The notes under the pieces: model-generated
What the model was told of the DNA's origin: nothing
Databases searched by the model: none
What the model saw: only the letters and a program-made list of their open reading frames with translations
DNA from: Onstottus_B arcticum
GTDB taxonomy: Bacteria; Acidobacteriota; Blastocatellia; UBA7656
Reading direction: 5' to 3'
Length of the DNA stretch: 64,000 nt
NCBI GenBank assembly: GCA_038040485.1
Contig: JBBPIE010000002.1
Location: 124,001 to 188,000, forward strand
Program-made: the position numbers and the translations under genes
Part shown: positions 51,374 to 61,041 of the stretch, piece by piece
How the letters are laid out: every line of letters starts with the position of its first letter
Numbering within the stretch: the first letter of the stretch is position 1

Positions 51374-51534
51374 CTGAACAACAAACAACGGATCCGGCCC
51401 CGCCGCCAAGATCATCTGTTGCAGAACTGCGTGATCATTTCAGCGGCCCACTGCGCAAGAGCGTCAACTCCGGAGCTGATCCACCAACACAGTGGTGCGT
51501 TCATACTCAGCCTACACGGACGCGAACCGCTCCC

Positions 51535-51662
51535 CGAATCCCAATTCGGTTGGTGATCAACCACATAGTGGTTGCGGCCCAAAGCCCAAGGTTGCTGTAC
51601 TCAAGTACCTTGGGGAATAGCAGCGATGATCCTCGCAACCCCAACGCGGTTGCGGCAGTGGT
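51535..51662. repeat. CCCCAACGGGG-type palindromic repeat, copy A (degenerate)
   Basis: Contains AGCCCAAGGTTGCTGTACTC, AAGTACCTTGGGGA and CGCAACCCCAACGCGGTTGCGG-like segments that align, in the same orientation, with copy C (55973-56085). The preceding stretch (51535-51576) contributes further CAATTCGGTTG and ACATAGTGGTTGCGG hairpins of the same style. Part of the gene-free 51374-52014 region. Confidence 0.75.
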
Positions 51663-51750
51663 CCGCATTGAAAGGCGGCCTGAACCCAATTAACGATAAC
51701 GATTCGAGACAAATCTGATCCCGCTGGGTCGGTGTACGAAACCAGGGTCG

Positions 51751-51852
51751 GCCGCAACCCCCTCGGGGTTGGGGAACTCTACGCCGCCTTTCCCAGGGTA
51801 GCCGAGTACAGCAACCTTGGGCTGGAGGCCGGATCCCCTTCGGGGAAATGTC
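51751..51852. repeat. CCCCAACGGGG-type palindromic repeat, copy B (inverted)
   Basis: GCCGCAACCCCCTCGGGGTTG, CCCAGGGTAGCCGAGTACAG, CAACCTTGGGCTGGAGGC-like and CCCCTTCGGGGA blocks, in the reverse orientation to copies A and C (each block cited without its flanks). Each block is itself a small hairpin. No gene lies in 51853-52014 upstream of the PQQ-propeller start. Confidence 0.78.
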
Positions 51853-52014
51853 CAAACTCGGTACTGATATCACTACCCCAAACTCTCGCTTGTCCCGGGT
51901 CCAGTTATCGTGGAATTATTGTCAGGCCTCTGCAAGGTTAGAGCAGAGATGCTGTCGGCGCTCTCGCGCTGGCTCAGTGGAATCCCCGATCAGGCACATG
52001 GAGGTAATTCGAAA

Positions 52015-53316
52015 GTGAACGTTATCCATTTGGCTTTGGTGCTAGGCTTTTCGATGTTCGCTGCTGACAATGACTGGCCACAGTGGCGCGGACTCAATAA
52101 CGATGGAATGGCCCGCGGCGACGCGCCCCTCGAGTGGAGCGACACAAAGAACATAGCCTGGCGTGTGGCAATCCCCGGGCGTGGCAATTCTTCGCCAGTC
52201 GTGTGGGGAGACAAGATCTTTCTCACGACCGCTGTGCCCACGGAGGGCGGTACGCCTTCCGCAACGCCAAGCCAACCGCGCCAGGGGCGCGGCCCCGGCG
52301 GCGGCGCGAGCATTCGGCGCGAACACAAATTCGTAGTGTTGTGCCTCGATCGCCAAAACGGCAAAGTCCTGTGGGAGCGTGTCGCCAAGGTGGCGACGCC
52401 GCACGAAGGCTACCATCACGCCTACGGGAGCTTCGCTTCAAACAGCCCGGTAACCGACGGCAAATTCCTCTACGCGTTCTTCGGATCGCGCGGGATGTAC
52501 TGCTATGACCTGAATGGGAAACTCATTTGGGAAAAGTCGTTTCCGCCCATGCGAATGCGGCTTGGGTTCGGCGAAGGCGTGGCCGCGGTCGTTGACGGCG
52601 ACACGCTCTATCTCAAGTTCGATCAAGAGCAAGGGTCGTACATGGTTGCGCTGGACAAGCGGACCGGCCGGGAAATCTGGCGCGTCTCGCGTGACGAAGT
52701 CAGCTCGTGGTCACCACCTCTGATCATCACGCACAACGGACGCAAGCAGGTGCTGGTCAGCGCTACGACCAGGGTTCGGTCCTATGACCCGGCAACGGGC
52801 AAGCTCATTTGGGAGTGTGCCGGTCTAGGCACCAACGTTATCCCGGCGCCCGTAATCGCGGGTGATGTAGTCTATGTGATGAGCGGTCATCGCGACCCGA
52901 ACCTGCTTGCCATCAAGCTTGGGCGCGAAGGCGACCTTACCGGGACGGACGCCGTTCTTTGGACCAACAACCGCGGCAATTCGTACACTGGGTCGCCCGT
53001 GCTCCACGACAACAAACTCTACTTCATTAGCGACAGCGGCATGCTGACCTGCCTGGATGCGCGCACCGGCAAGCCGTACTACCAACAGCAGCGCTTGCCT
53101 AAGAGTTATAACTTCAAAGCTTCGCCCGTAGGCGCAAACGGCAAGCTCTATCTGGCTACCGAAGAGGGCGACGTGGTGGTCGTTAGAATGGGCGAGAAGT
53201 ATGAAGTGCTCGCCGTCAACACCCTGACTGACCAAATGTTCGTTGCCGCGCCGGCGATCGCCGGCGGCAGCCTCTATCTTCGCAGTCAGGACGCGCTCTA
53301 CTGCATCAGGAATTAA
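52015..53316 (+). CDS. PQQ-type beta-propeller protein (BamB-like)
   Basis: A 433-residue secreted protein. I prefer the GTG at 52015 (NVIHLALVLGFSMFA signal peptide) with GGAGG 10 bp upstream; the longer frame from 51910 has no signal-like start. Propeller blades include DWPQWRGLNNDGMA, IPGRGNSSPVVWGDKIF, VLCLDRQNGKVLWERV, MYCYDLNGKLIWEKSF, VALDKRTGREIWRV, VRSYDPATGKLIWEC and LTCLDARTGKPYY, i.e. eight WxxxxxG-type blades. The WPQWRGxxxDG opening is typical of planctomycete/acidobacterial PQQ-like propellers, which are mostly binding or scaffold proteins, not enzymes. Confidence 0.87.
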   Translation: MNVIHLALVLGFSMFAADNDWPQWRGLNNDGMARGDAPLEWSDTKNIAWRVAIPGRGNSSPVVWGDKIFLTTAVPTEGGTPSATPSQPRQGRGPGGGASIRREHKFVVLCLDRQNGKVLWERVAKVATPHEGYHHAYGSFASNSPVTDGKFLYAFFGSRGMYCYDLNGKLIWEKSFPPMRMRLGFGEGVAAVVDGDTLYLKFDQEQGSYMVALDKRTGREIWRVSRDEVSSWSPPLIITHNGRKQVLVSATTRVRSYDPATGKLIWECAGLGTNVIPAPVIAGDVVYVMSGHRDPNLLAIKLGREGDLTGTDAVLWTNNRGNSYTGSPVLHDNKLYFISDSGMLTCLDARTGKPYYQQQRLPKSYNFKASPVGANGKLYLATEEGDVVVVRMGEKYEVLAVNTLTDQMFVAAPAIAGGSLYLRSQDALYCIRN

Positions 53317-53329
53317 ACGCGCGTGTGCT

Positions 53330-53412
53330 TGTACGGGCGTCCCTCCGTGGGCGCCCCTCGTTGGGAATCGAGTGGCTTGAAAGAGGGGCGCCCAAGGAGG
53401 GACGCCCGTACA
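53330..53412. repeat. TACGGGCGTCC-type inverted repeat, copy 1
   Basis: The arms 53330-53359 and 53383-53412 are complementary with one mismatch in 30 bp around a 23-nt loop. They start TGTACGGGCGTCCCTCC. A second copy lies at 63198-63301 and a half-arm at about 11659. It lies between the PQQ-propeller stop and the MFS transporter start. Confidence 0.92.
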
Positions 53413-53436
53413 GTTTGACCAGGGAAGGACCACCAA

Positions 53437-54987
53437 TTGAATCGACGCTCGCTCGCCCAGTCTGCGCCGGCAGACGGAAGTGCCGCCGTCGTTGATACGG
53501 TTCGCGACTACAAGATCTGGCAAGTCATTGCGGCGTCCGCCGTCGGAACCATGATCGAGTGGTACGACTTCTACATCTTTGGCAGCCTCGCAACCGTAAT
53601 CTCCCCTCTCTTTTATCCAAAGGGCGATGAGACTCTCGCGCTCATCGCGTACCTCTCGACTTTCGCCGTCGGGTTCGTCGTGCGTCCATTCGGAGCGCTG
53701 TTCTTCGGACGAATAGGCGATCTGGTCGGCCGCAAGTACGCGTTCCTCGTCACGCTGCTGATAATGGGAGGCGCGACGGCGCTGATCGGCTTCCTCCCAA
53801 CTTACGCAACGATCGGGTTGGCCGCGCCGATCATTCTCTTGGTGATTCGCATTCTGCAGGGACTCGCGCTTGGCGGTGAGTACGGCGGCGCTGCCGTTTA
53901 CGTGGCCGAGCATGTGCCGGACGGGAAACGAGGATTCTATACAAGCTTTATTCAGATCACGGCGACGCTGGGTCTGTTTGTCTCGCTGGCCGTCATCCTC
54001 ATCTTACAGAACTCGATGACCAAAGAAGCCTTCAGTTCGTGGGGCTGGCGAATTCCGTTCCTGATCTCGATCTTCCTCGTCGGCATCTCGTTGTACATCC
54101 GGCTGAGAATGAAAGAGTCGCCGATCTTTCAACACATCAAAGGCGCCGGGATGACGTCGGCCAAGCCGCTCAAAGAAGCTTTCACACAGTGGTCGAACTT
54201 GAAGCTGGTATTGATTTCGCTGTTTGGCGCTACCGCCGGGCAAGGCGTCGTGTGGTACACGGGTCAGTTCTACGCGTTGTTCTACCTCCAAACGATTCTC
54301 AAGGTGAACGGGACTTCGGCGAACTACATAATCGCAGGCGCGCTGCTGCTTGGAATGCCGTTTTTCGTTCTCTTCGGCGCACTGTCTGACCGCTTCGGGC
54401 GCAAGAGGCTGATGATGCTTGGCTGTTTGCTGGCGGCTGTCTCGTACATCCCGATCTACAAAGCGATGCAAACGGCGGCAGGCTCGAATGTCGTGACAGC
54501 CACTTCACAGAAAGACGCGGTGACCGGCGCCATCAGTCTCGTCCCGCAAACACTCGTGGACGGCGCGCTGCAACCCGCGCGCGAGGTTCTTGCCTACACG
54601 GACTTCGGCGGTTTTATTTCGAACTCGATCGCCTGGAAACTGATCCTGCTTGTGTTTATACAGGTGATCTTTGCGACGATGGTCTACGGCCCAATCGCTG
54701 CGTATCTTGTCGAGGCGTTCCCGGCCAAGATCAGATACACGGCGCTCTCGTTACCGTATCACATCGGCAACGGCGTCTTTGGGGGACTGCTGCCGCTGAT
54801 TGGTCTAGTGATCGTGGCAAAGACCGGAAACATCTACGCAGGCTTGTACTATCCGATAGCAGTAGCAGCAGTGACGTTGATCGTCGGGTCGCTATTCCTC
54901 AAAGAAACAAAGAGCGTGCTTATCTGGAGGGAGATCGAGAGCGAACGGCCGGGCGGAGTGGTAAGTGACATCGAGGGTCCCGCCTGA
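53437..54987 (+). CDS. MFS transporter, metabolite:H+ symporter (MHS) type
   Basis: A 516-residue, 12-helix inner-membrane transporter. The signature TMIEWYDFYIFGSLATVI in TM1 and RPFGALFFGRIGDLVGRK between TM2 and TM3 place it in the MHS group (ShiA/KgtP/ProP relatives). Further landmarks are LQGLALGGEYGGAAVYVAEHVP in TM4 and the loop 2/3 copy FGALSDRFGRKR (motif cores only). A long insertion (about 350-385, ATSQKDAVTGAISLVPQ) between TM8 and TM9 is unusual. The start is TTG at 53437 with AGGGAAGGA upstream. The substrate is an organic acid, polyol or zwitterion by family analogy. Confidence 0.87.
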   Translation: MNRRSLAQSAPADGSAAVVDTVRDYKIWQVIAASAVGTMIEWYDFYIFGSLATVISPLFYPKGDETLALIAYLSTFAVGFVVRPFGALFFGRIGDLVGRKYAFLVTLLIMGGATALIGFLPTYATIGLAAPIILLVIRILQGLALGGEYGGAAVYVAEHVPDGKRGFYTSFIQITATLGLFVSLAVILILQNSMTKEAFSSWGWRIPFLISIFLVGISLYIRLRMKESPIFQHIKGAGMTSAKPLKEAFTQWSNLKLVLISLFGATAGQGVVWYTGQFYALFYLQTILKVNGTSANYIIAGALLLGMPFFVLFGALSDRFGRKRLMMLGCLLAAVSYIPIYKAMQTAAGSNVVTATSQKDAVTGAISLVPQTLVDGALQPAREVLAYTDFGGFISNSIAWKLILLVFIQVIFATMVYGPIAAYLVEAFPAKIRYTALSLPYHIGNGVFGGLLPLIGLVIVAKTGNIYAGLYYPIAVAAVTLIVGSLFLKETKSVLIWREIESERPGGVVSDIEGPA

Positions 54988-55079
54988 AGCAACGTTGATA
55001 GCGAACTGAGTATGCGAGAAAGAAGGACCCCGGCGGTACTATCCAAAATCGTGTCGACTGTTTTGACAGCGAAACTATT

Positions 55080-55159
55080 AACCGCCAAGCCGCCAAGAGC
55101 GCCAAGATCAGCAACAAGAACTCAATGACAATCTTGGCGTCCTTTGCGGCTTGGCGGTT
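55080..55159. repeat. CGCCAAG-type inverted repeat
   Basis: Arms AACCGCCAAGCCGC... (55080-55108) and ...GCGGCTTGGCGGTT (55131-55159) pair with three mismatches over 29 bp. The gap 54988-55290 otherwise holds no gene. Confidence 0.85.
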
Positions 55160-55290
55160 TTCCCAGTGAAACGACACACAAGCAGGACAGGTCCCGCCCT
55201 TGCGAACCGGGCCGCGTCCGGTGTATCGAATATAAGGAGCAACCGCGCCAAACATTTTGAACAAGCCAAATCATCAACAGGAGATTCGCA

Positions 55291-55839
55291 ATGATCAGAA
55301 GATTTTTACTCGTAGTCGCGATCGCCACTCTGGCAATCCAACCCGCTCATCCACAAACCAAAACCGCCGCGCCAGTGAAGCAAATCAAAGCCGGCGAGGT
55401 CGTCCTGTTTGGCGACAACTTCACCGTCAAGGTCACTCAATCTACCAAGTCGCCCTTCTCGAACGTTAAGCTGAAAGGCGAGCCCGTCGTCGTCGTCATC
55501 GAGTTGGACGGAGGCAAGAAAGGCGTGACGCTTTCTTACAACCTGACCGCTGATTCAAGATCATCGGACGTCCTCCTCACGAGTGGAGCGCTCCGTAACG
55601 CGCCGCGGGCGGTGATGGAGGACTTTCCAAGTTGGGGCAGCGACAACGACAAGGAAGTCGAGGTCCTCGATCGCAGCGACACCGACGGCAATGTCTCGAT
55701 CACATTCGCCGGGAAGGGCGCGGTTTCGCTGTTGTTCGAACTCCCTCCGGGACAAACCAAGGGACCTAAGAAGTTGTCGGTCAGCCTTCGAACGACTCAG
55801 CCGCAAACCGAGGCGTATTCGTTCGTCGTGAATCTTTGA
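55291..55839 (+). CDS. Secreted protein of unknown function
   Basis: A 182-residue protein with a signal peptide (1-22, FLLVVAIATLAIQPAHP). The mature part is beta-rich (AGEVVLFGDNFTVKVTQ, EPVVVVIELDGGKKGVTLSYNLT, VSITFAGKGAVSLLFELPPGQT). I do not recognise the family; an immunoglobulin-like or lectin-like beta sandwich is possible. GGAGATTCGC precedes the ATG. It stands alone between two repeat-rich gaps. Confidence 0.7.
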   Translation: MIRRFLLVVAIATLAIQPAHPQTKTAAPVKQIKAGEVVLFGDNFTVKVTQSTKSPFSNVKLKGEPVVVVIELDGGKKGVTLSYNLTADSRSSDVLLTSGALRNAPRAVMEDFPSWGSDNDKEVEVLDRSDTDGNVSITFAGKGAVSLLFELPPGQTKGPKKLSVSLRTTQPQTEAYSFVVNL

Positions 55840-55972
55840 AACGCAAACCAGCGCTGAGGCGATAACAACTCACAGTTCAGGGTCCGTCTCAGAGCGAGTG
55901 TCGGTCTTTTGTCGAAAGCACTGCACGATGAGAACCCTCCGGACCGCGTAGCGGTCTCCTGACTTTGAATGT

Positions 55973-56085
55973 TTTCCCCGAAGGGGATACGTCCTCCAGC
56001 CAGGGTTCCTGTACTCAGCTACCCTGGGAGAGACGGCGAAGCGAGTCCCCCAACCCCAACGGGGTTGTGGCCAAGCCTGCACGCG
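55973..56085. repeat. CCCCAACGGGG-type palindromic repeat, copy C
   Basis: Blocks CCCCGAAGGGGA, CCAGCCAGGGTTCCTGTACT, AGCTACCCTGGG and CCCCAACGGGGTTGTGG, in order, align with copy A and are the reverse of copy B. It lies in the 430-bp gene-free gap 55840-56272, upstream of the gene at 56273. Confidence 0.78.
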
Positions 56086-56272
56086 TACACCGGTTTGCTT
56101 TGACATGGATCGCTGCTGCAGCCCGAAGCCATCGCGCGTTAGCAATCCTCAAGCGGCCGGGCAACTCTCGCAGCTCCCGAACATTCCATTCTCTATGAGG
56201 TTTGGAAACCAATTGCTCGAATTCTCCGTCTTACTAGACGTAACAAGCTTCAAGCAGCACTGGGGGTAAGCA

Positions 56273-58153
56273 ATGATCGCGAAAAAGAGCTTTGTCGTCC
56301 TTTTGACCTTAGGCCTTGGATTGGTCCCGCTGTACCGAGCCGTCGCACAAGACGACAAGGAAAAACTCACGCCTGAAAAGCGGGCCGTGTTGCTTCTGGA
56401 TCAGGTCGTAGCTGAAGCCAGCACACTGAAGCTTTCAGAGAACCGCATTTACATAATGATGTCCGCTGGAGAGTTGCTGTGGGGACGCGATGAGCCGCGC
56501 GCTCGAGCGCTGTTCCTCCAGGCTGCTCAGAACGTGGCCGAGCTGATGCAACGCAGCGCCGGCCCCGATCGACAACAGTTCGGCGGCAATCGCAACGCGA
56601 CTCAGTTGCGCCAGCAGCTCGTGTTGACTGTAGCTCGCCACGATGCCGCGTTTGCTTACCAACTGCTGCAATTGATGCCGCTGCCTCCCGCTCAAACCAC
56701 GGCCGGTCAAGGTTCACGCGGTGTCGACCAGGAAGCGAGTCTCGAAAAAAACCTCGTCGCGATGATCGCCGCCAATGATCCAAAAGCGGCCCTCAAGAGC
56801 GCACAGGAGTGGCTCGACAAAGGCGAATACCCCGCCGCGATCTCCAAGATGCTCGGCCAGCTTCAACAAAAGGACAGCGAGTCGGCGGCAAAGCTCGCTG
56901 ACCGGCTGGTGCAAAAAATGCAGCCCGAGGATCTGCTCGCAAAACAAGACGCCGCGCGATTGTCGTTGTCACTGCTCGGCCCAGGCCCGCTCCCGGACAA
57001 ACCGAGCGCCGGCTCGCAACCTGCCGCGACCAGTTCCGGCCCGGTACTGGCTCAATCAAACTTTCGCAATCTGCTCGGGTCAGTGATAACAGCGGCGCTT
57101 AGGGCAACAACCCGGCCGGCCAACAATGCTCCTCGCGGCGCGGGTGGACGAACCAACAACTCTGGAGGCGGAGCAGCCAACGCAGCGCCGGCTGATCCGG
57201 CGAATCCGCAAACCAACGCGTGGTCGCTGCTGATGGGGCTTCAAGCGTTACTCCCGCTAGTTGATCAATATCAGCCCGACCGCAGCAACGCAGTTCGCCA
57301 GAAGTTGACCGAAGTGAGCGCCGGCAACGATCCTCGCAACTCGTTCGGCCAGCTCAACAGCCTGATGCGGCAGGGCACGTCGGACAGTTTGCTCTCGGCT
57401 GCGTCGCTCGCGCCGCCACGGATGCAGGACAGAATCTATCAGCAGGCCGCAATGAAAGCGCTCGACGAAGGCAACTCGGACCGCGCTCGTGACATAGCCA
57501 ACCAGCATCTCGATTCAACCGCACGCGACACCGTTCTGCGGGCGGTTGATGTAAAGAAGACCGGAGCCGCCGCCGGGTCGAACAAGATGGACGAAATACG
57601 TCAGACGCTTGCGGGCGTTCAGTCCGATGACGAACGCGTAAGCCTGCTGCTGCGATTCGCCGACTCGGTTAAGGCGGAGAATCCAAAGCTGGCGCTTCAG
57701 CTCCTGGATGACGCGCGAACGTTTGTCACACGCAAAGCGACCAGTTACCGTCAGTTGGAAGCTCAAGCCAACGTTGCTCACGCGTTCTCATCGCTCGACG
57801 TGTCGAAGAGCTTCGAAGTTCTCGATCCGGGCATCGCCCAGATCAACGAGCTTCTAAACGCCGCGGCGCTCCTCAATGGATTTGAAGTGAACCTGTTCAG
57901 AGACGGCGAGTTGCCGCTTCAAAACGGCGGCTCGTTGATCGGAGCCGTCAATCGAATCGGGAAGGAACTCGCGTTTCTGGCGAGTATTGATTTTGAAAAA
58001 GCCCAGGCAACAAGCGATAGGTTTCAACTCTCGGAGCCGAGAGTACTAGCGCGATTGGCGATCGTTATGGGAGTGCTTGGCGGAACACCGGTCGAGTCTG
58101 CCGACAATGGCTTCGGCGGGCGGGGTTTCAACCCGCCCGGCCGAAGACAGTAA
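56273..58153 (+). CDS. Large secreted alpha-helical protein of unknown function
   Basis: A 626-residue protein with a signal peptide (1-25, LTLGLGLVPLYRAVAQ). Almost all of the mature chain is predicted helical with repeat-like AL/LA pairs (EPRARALFLQAAQNVAELM, LAKQDAARLSLSLLGPG, YQQAAMKALDEGNSDRARDIANQHL, KLALQLLDDARTFV); it resembles TPR/alpha-solenoid proteins without a clear single family. A low-complexity Asn/Gly/Ala/Pro stretch lies at about 275-315. The Gly/Pro-rich end (GFGGRGFNPPGRRQ) may be exposed. No catalytic motif is visible. Confidence 0.7.
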   Translation: MIAKKSFVVLLTLGLGLVPLYRAVAQDDKEKLTPEKRAVLLLDQVVAEASTLKLSENRIYIMMSAGELLWGRDEPRARALFLQAAQNVAELMQRSAGPDRQQFGGNRNATQLRQQLVLTVARHDAAFAYQLLQLMPLPPAQTTAGQGSRGVDQEASLEKNLVAMIAANDPKAALKSAQEWLDKGEYPAAISKMLGQLQQKDSESAAKLADRLVQKMQPEDLLAKQDAARLSLSLLGPGPLPDKPSAGSQPAATSSGPVLAQSNFRNLLGSVITAALRATTRPANNAPRGAGGRTNNSGGGAANAAPADPANPQTNAWSLLMGLQALLPLVDQYQPDRSNAVRQKLTEVSAGNDPRNSFGQLNSLMRQGTSDSLLSAASLAPPRMQDRIYQQAAMKALDEGNSDRARDIANQHLDSTARDTVLRAVDVKKTGAAAGSNKMDEIRQTLAGVQSDDERVSLLLRFADSVKAENPKLALQLLDDARTFVTRKATSYRQLEAQANVAHAFSSLDVSKSFEVLDPGIAQINELLNAAALLNGFEVNLFRDGELPLQNGGSLIGAVNRIGKELAFLASIDFEKAQATSDRFQLSEPRVLARLAIVMGVLGGTPVESADNGFGGRGFNPPGRRQ

Positions 58154-58177
58154 GGTCAGCTCCGAAGATTCGGGAGG

Positions 58178-58194
58178 GCGGCCGGGACGGCCGC
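58178..58194. terminator. GC-rich hairpin between convergent genes
   Basis: GCGGCCG-GGA-CGGCCGC: a perfect 7-bp stem with a 3-nt loop in the 50-bp space between the stops at 58153 and 58204. No T-run follows on either side, so function as a bidirectional terminator is only plausible. Confidence 0.4.
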
Positions 58195-58203
58195 GCTTCC
58201 AGG

Positions 58204-59967
58204 TCAGAAAGACACCACCAACAGATTCGAGCGAAGGCCGTCGCTGATCAGCCGCACGCGATTCGGACCCGCGTGCAGGTTCAAGACGGCGCTAGACCCC
58301 ACGAGCGTAAGTTTCTTGCCCGAGCTGTTGACCTCGATCACAGTAGACGCAGGAAGCAGAGTGCCATTGATCTCAATCTGCAAGCTGCCCTGCATCTTCT
58401 TGCCTTTGAGCTTTAGCGCAACGTCGTTGTAACTGCCCGACTTGAGCTTTGCCGCGCCGTCATCGCCGCCGCTGAAATCCGCGTCCAACGCCGGGCTCCG
58501 GTTTCCTCGTGTATCGATGAACACTAGTGCGGCCTGCATCGCTAATGGCGAACTGCTGATGCCTGTGACCTGAAGGTTAAAGAAGAAGGTTTGGGTCACG
58601 CCGATGTCAACGTCGAACGGCGCGCTGGTGCCGAGCAAGCGCCCCTTCTCGTCAAGCAGTTGAATCTGGCCCTTCACGACGTCGCCGTCAAGGTCGGTCA
58701 TCTTTCCCGCGAGGCTGAGCACATCGCCGATCAAGTCGGCAGTGAGCGTCTTGATCGACGGCACGTTGTTCCCGAACGGCGCCAAGTCATAGCCGAAAGA
58801 GTCGATCGCTTCGAGGTCTTTCATCGTGATCGCAGCTCGCTTGCCCGCCGGCAGGCTCGGATCCATTATTCCGATTCGTTGGCCGGTGAGCGAGTCGTCT
58901 TTCCAATGGCTGGCCTGCCGCCCGTCGCCGCCGGTTTGATCCGGCCGTCCCGTCGAAAGTTGAAAATCGACCTCTCCCGCGTAGTAGACCTGAAAACCGC
59001 CGGAAGAAAGAACCCGCTCCGCTGTGCCGAAGGTCGACATGTTGATGCCCGGCCGAAACCGGAATAGGTCCCACACCGTTACTCCGAGCGCCCGATTAGG
59101 GTCTATCTCTTTCGCAGCCGCAGCCGAAGAAAATCCCAACACGTGCCCCAGTTCGTGACTCGCCACCGCATCGAAATCTATCTTGCCCGGGTCGATCCCA
59201 TCGCTTGGGTCGAAGTCATAAGCGAAGGCAGAGTTGAATCCCACTGCCGGCGACGCTCCGAAGTTCGCCGGATCATTGACGGGATCGGGATCGATGAAGC
59301 CGACCGCCCGATACACCGACGACGGCGCATACACGAGCGTTGTGTCTCCCAGATCGGTTGGGCAGGCTGTATCGGGCAAGCCCTGGTACATCTGGTTCTC
59401 CTGTGCACTCGATGCTCCGTCAATCAATGCAGCCTTGAAAGACGGGTAGATTCCGGGGGCCTGAAGCATTTGTGGACTCGTCAACCCGAGAACTCCGTCA
59501 GGATAGGGATTGTCAAACCAGGTTGATCCGAAATCGACCTCAACAACTACAGTGATCGGCGTCTTGATAAGCGACTGCCAGGTGGCGGCGGCTCTTAAGA
59601 AAGCGTTCTTCGCTTGCGAGGAATTGTTGAGCTGGGGAGTGGCGCGCAGCACAATCGTCAGACCGTTGGCCGCGGTAGTCTGAACCGGACTGATCACCTC
59701 GAGCGGCTGGTTCGGATCGCGATCAGCGGTCATCGCCTGCTCACCGGGCAGCGCCGTCCTGCAGATGACTCCGTCGTCGGAGCTGTACAGCGTGCACGCA
59801 GCAAAGCCAGGCTCACCCGCTAGCGCGTGCGGGTTTCCCGTCGAGTGAATACTGCCGGCCGATGAGAACGCATGGGCGGCCGCACCGTGCTGAGCGGGAA
59901 TGCCGATCGCGAGCGCTAATAGAACCGCGAAGAATAGCTTTAGCTTGAGACGATATTGCTGCTTCAT
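58204..59967 (-). CDS. Secreted NF038122-type metalloprotease (metzincin-like)
   Basis: A 587-residue exported protein. I use the ATG at 59967 with CCGGAGGA 8 bp upstream; an in-frame TTG lies at 59994. Signal peptide about 1-30. The zinc site is ASHELGHVLGFSS (H271, E272, H275); the third metzincin ligand, expected at 281, is Ser, as in the NF038122 family recorded mainly from Acidobacteriota. A Met-turn-like IGIMDPS lies at about 370. The C-terminal about 190 residues form beta domains (LTADLIGDVLSLAGKMTDLDGDVV, VALKLKGKKMQGSLQIEI), probably substrate or surface binding. The substrate is unknown. Confidence 0.82.
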   Translation of the reverse strand: MKQQYRLKLKLFFAVLLALAIGIPAQHGAAAHAFSSAGSIHSTGNPHALAGEPGFAACTLYSSDDGVICRTALPGEQAMTADRDPNQPLEVISPVQTTAANGLTIVLRATPQLNNSSQAKNAFLRAAATWQSLIKTPITVVVEVDFGSTWFDNPYPDGVLGLTSPQMLQAPGIYPSFKAALIDGASSAQENQMYQGLPDTACPTDLGDTTLVYAPSSVYRAVGFIDPDPVNDPANFGASPAVGFNSAFAYDFDPSDGIDPGKIDFDAVASHELGHVLGFSSAAAAKEIDPNRALGVTVWDLFRFRPGINMSTFGTAERVLSSGGFQVYYAGEVDFQLSTGRPDQTGGDGRQASHWKDDSLTGQRIGIMDPSLPAGKRAAITMKDLEAIDSFGYDLAPFGNNVPSIKTLTADLIGDVLSLAGKMTDLDGDVVKGQIQLLDEKGRLLGTSAPFDVDIGVTQTFFFNLQVTGISSSPLAMQAALVFIDTRGNRSPALDADFSGGDDGAAKLKSGSYNDVALKLKGKKMQGSLQIEINGTLLPASTVIEVNSSGKKLTLVGSSAVLNLHAGPNRVRLISDGLRSNLLVVSF

Positions 59968-60238
59968 TGGGTCGTTCCTCCGGAGATTAATCAATGGCCG
60001 GTTGTTCGGGAGAAGAGAGTTGCCAACAGAGTAGGGGCTGTCAGCGAGGTCGTCTCAGCAAGGTTCTGATTTTTTGGCGACGCCTCTAGGATATAGATTT
60101 CTCGCCTCCGATCAATACTTTTCTTGGGTTGAAAAACGGCGCTGCGAACTCGAATCACTGCCGCAACCCGCGGAATAGCCTCGCTTGCGTCGTTCAAAGC
60201 AGCCAAGTAGGATAACCCTGCCCCATAGAGGTTACCGA

Positions 60239-61021
60239 ATGACATTTAAGTTGACTCGATGCTTGGTGGGATGTGCTGTTGCTGCTGCAACTATTTTGTC
60301 GCTCGGCTGCTTAACGGCCACGGTCAGCAACTCAAACTCAACTGTCGCGGGCGTCAGTACAGGCAATACCAACGCGGGAGCCCGAAGCACAAGCGCCACT
60401 AACGCGCCGCCCGTGCTCGAGCCCGAGCGCTACTTTGTGAACGTCACCGCGACTCTCGAAAGCAAGAACGCAAGCCAGCAGTCCTTGTCTTTCAGCTTCG
60501 CGAAGCTCGGCGCGGATCGGCGCTGGTCGCTTCAATCGACGCAATCGCCGGTCATCTACCTCGAGAAGTCGGGCCTGAAGTACCTCGTCTTCCCAGCGCT
60601 CGGCCAGTACGCCGAGATAATGCCGGGCGAGGCCGGGTTTCACCCTGGCGAGTTGATGACGCCGAATCTCGCGTGGGACAGGCTCAAGTCGCGGCCCGCG
60701 GAGAAGCTTGGCGTCGAGCCGGTCAACGGCCGCACTGCAGTCAAGTACAGCTTCCGGCCTGTCACTGCGGACGCCGAGAAGAGCGAGTTTCTCCTCGTCG
60801 ATCAGGAAACCGGCCTCGCGATTCGCTCCGAATTGAGCCCCGCGCGCGAGAAGGAACCGAGCGGCAACCGATTGGTCGTCGATGCGCGAGACTTGCAGCT
60901 CAACCCGGACAGCAGGCAATTCGACGTGCCTCAAGGAATGAAGAAGGTTTCGGCGGATCAGTTGAAGTCTCAAATCAGATCGCTCGTTGAAGCGCTTCGT
61001 GTCTACTCGGTTTTCTACTAG
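60239..61021 (+). CDS. Lipoprotein of unknown function
   Basis: A 260-residue protein. I chose the ATG at 60239 because it opens a lipoprotein signal (LTRCLVGCAVAAATILSLGC), with the lipobox LSLGC putting the acylated Cys at residue 22. The mature part has a Ser/Asn/Thr-rich linker and a beta-rich domain (RYFVNVTATLESKN, RRWSLQSTQSPVIYLEKSG, VNGRTAVKYSFRP, KSEFLLVDQETGLAIRSE). This resembles outer-membrane lipoprotein-sorting (LolA/LolB- or DUF4412-like) half-barrels. It is alone after the metalloprotease. Confidence 0.75.
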   Translation: MTFKLTRCLVGCAVAAATILSLGCLTATVSNSNSTVAGVSTGNTNAGARSTSATNAPPVLEPERYFVNVTATLESKNASQQSLSFSFAKLGADRRWSLQSTQSPVIYLEKSGLKYLVFPALGQYAEIMPGEAGFHPGELMTPNLAWDRLKSRPAEKLGVEPVNGRTAVKYSFRPVTADAEKSEFLLVDQETGLAIRSELSPAREKEPSGNRLVVDARDLQLNPDSRQFDVPQGMKKVSADQLKSQIRSLVEALRVYSVFY

Positions 61022-61041
61022 CGATAAACTGAGGGAACCCA

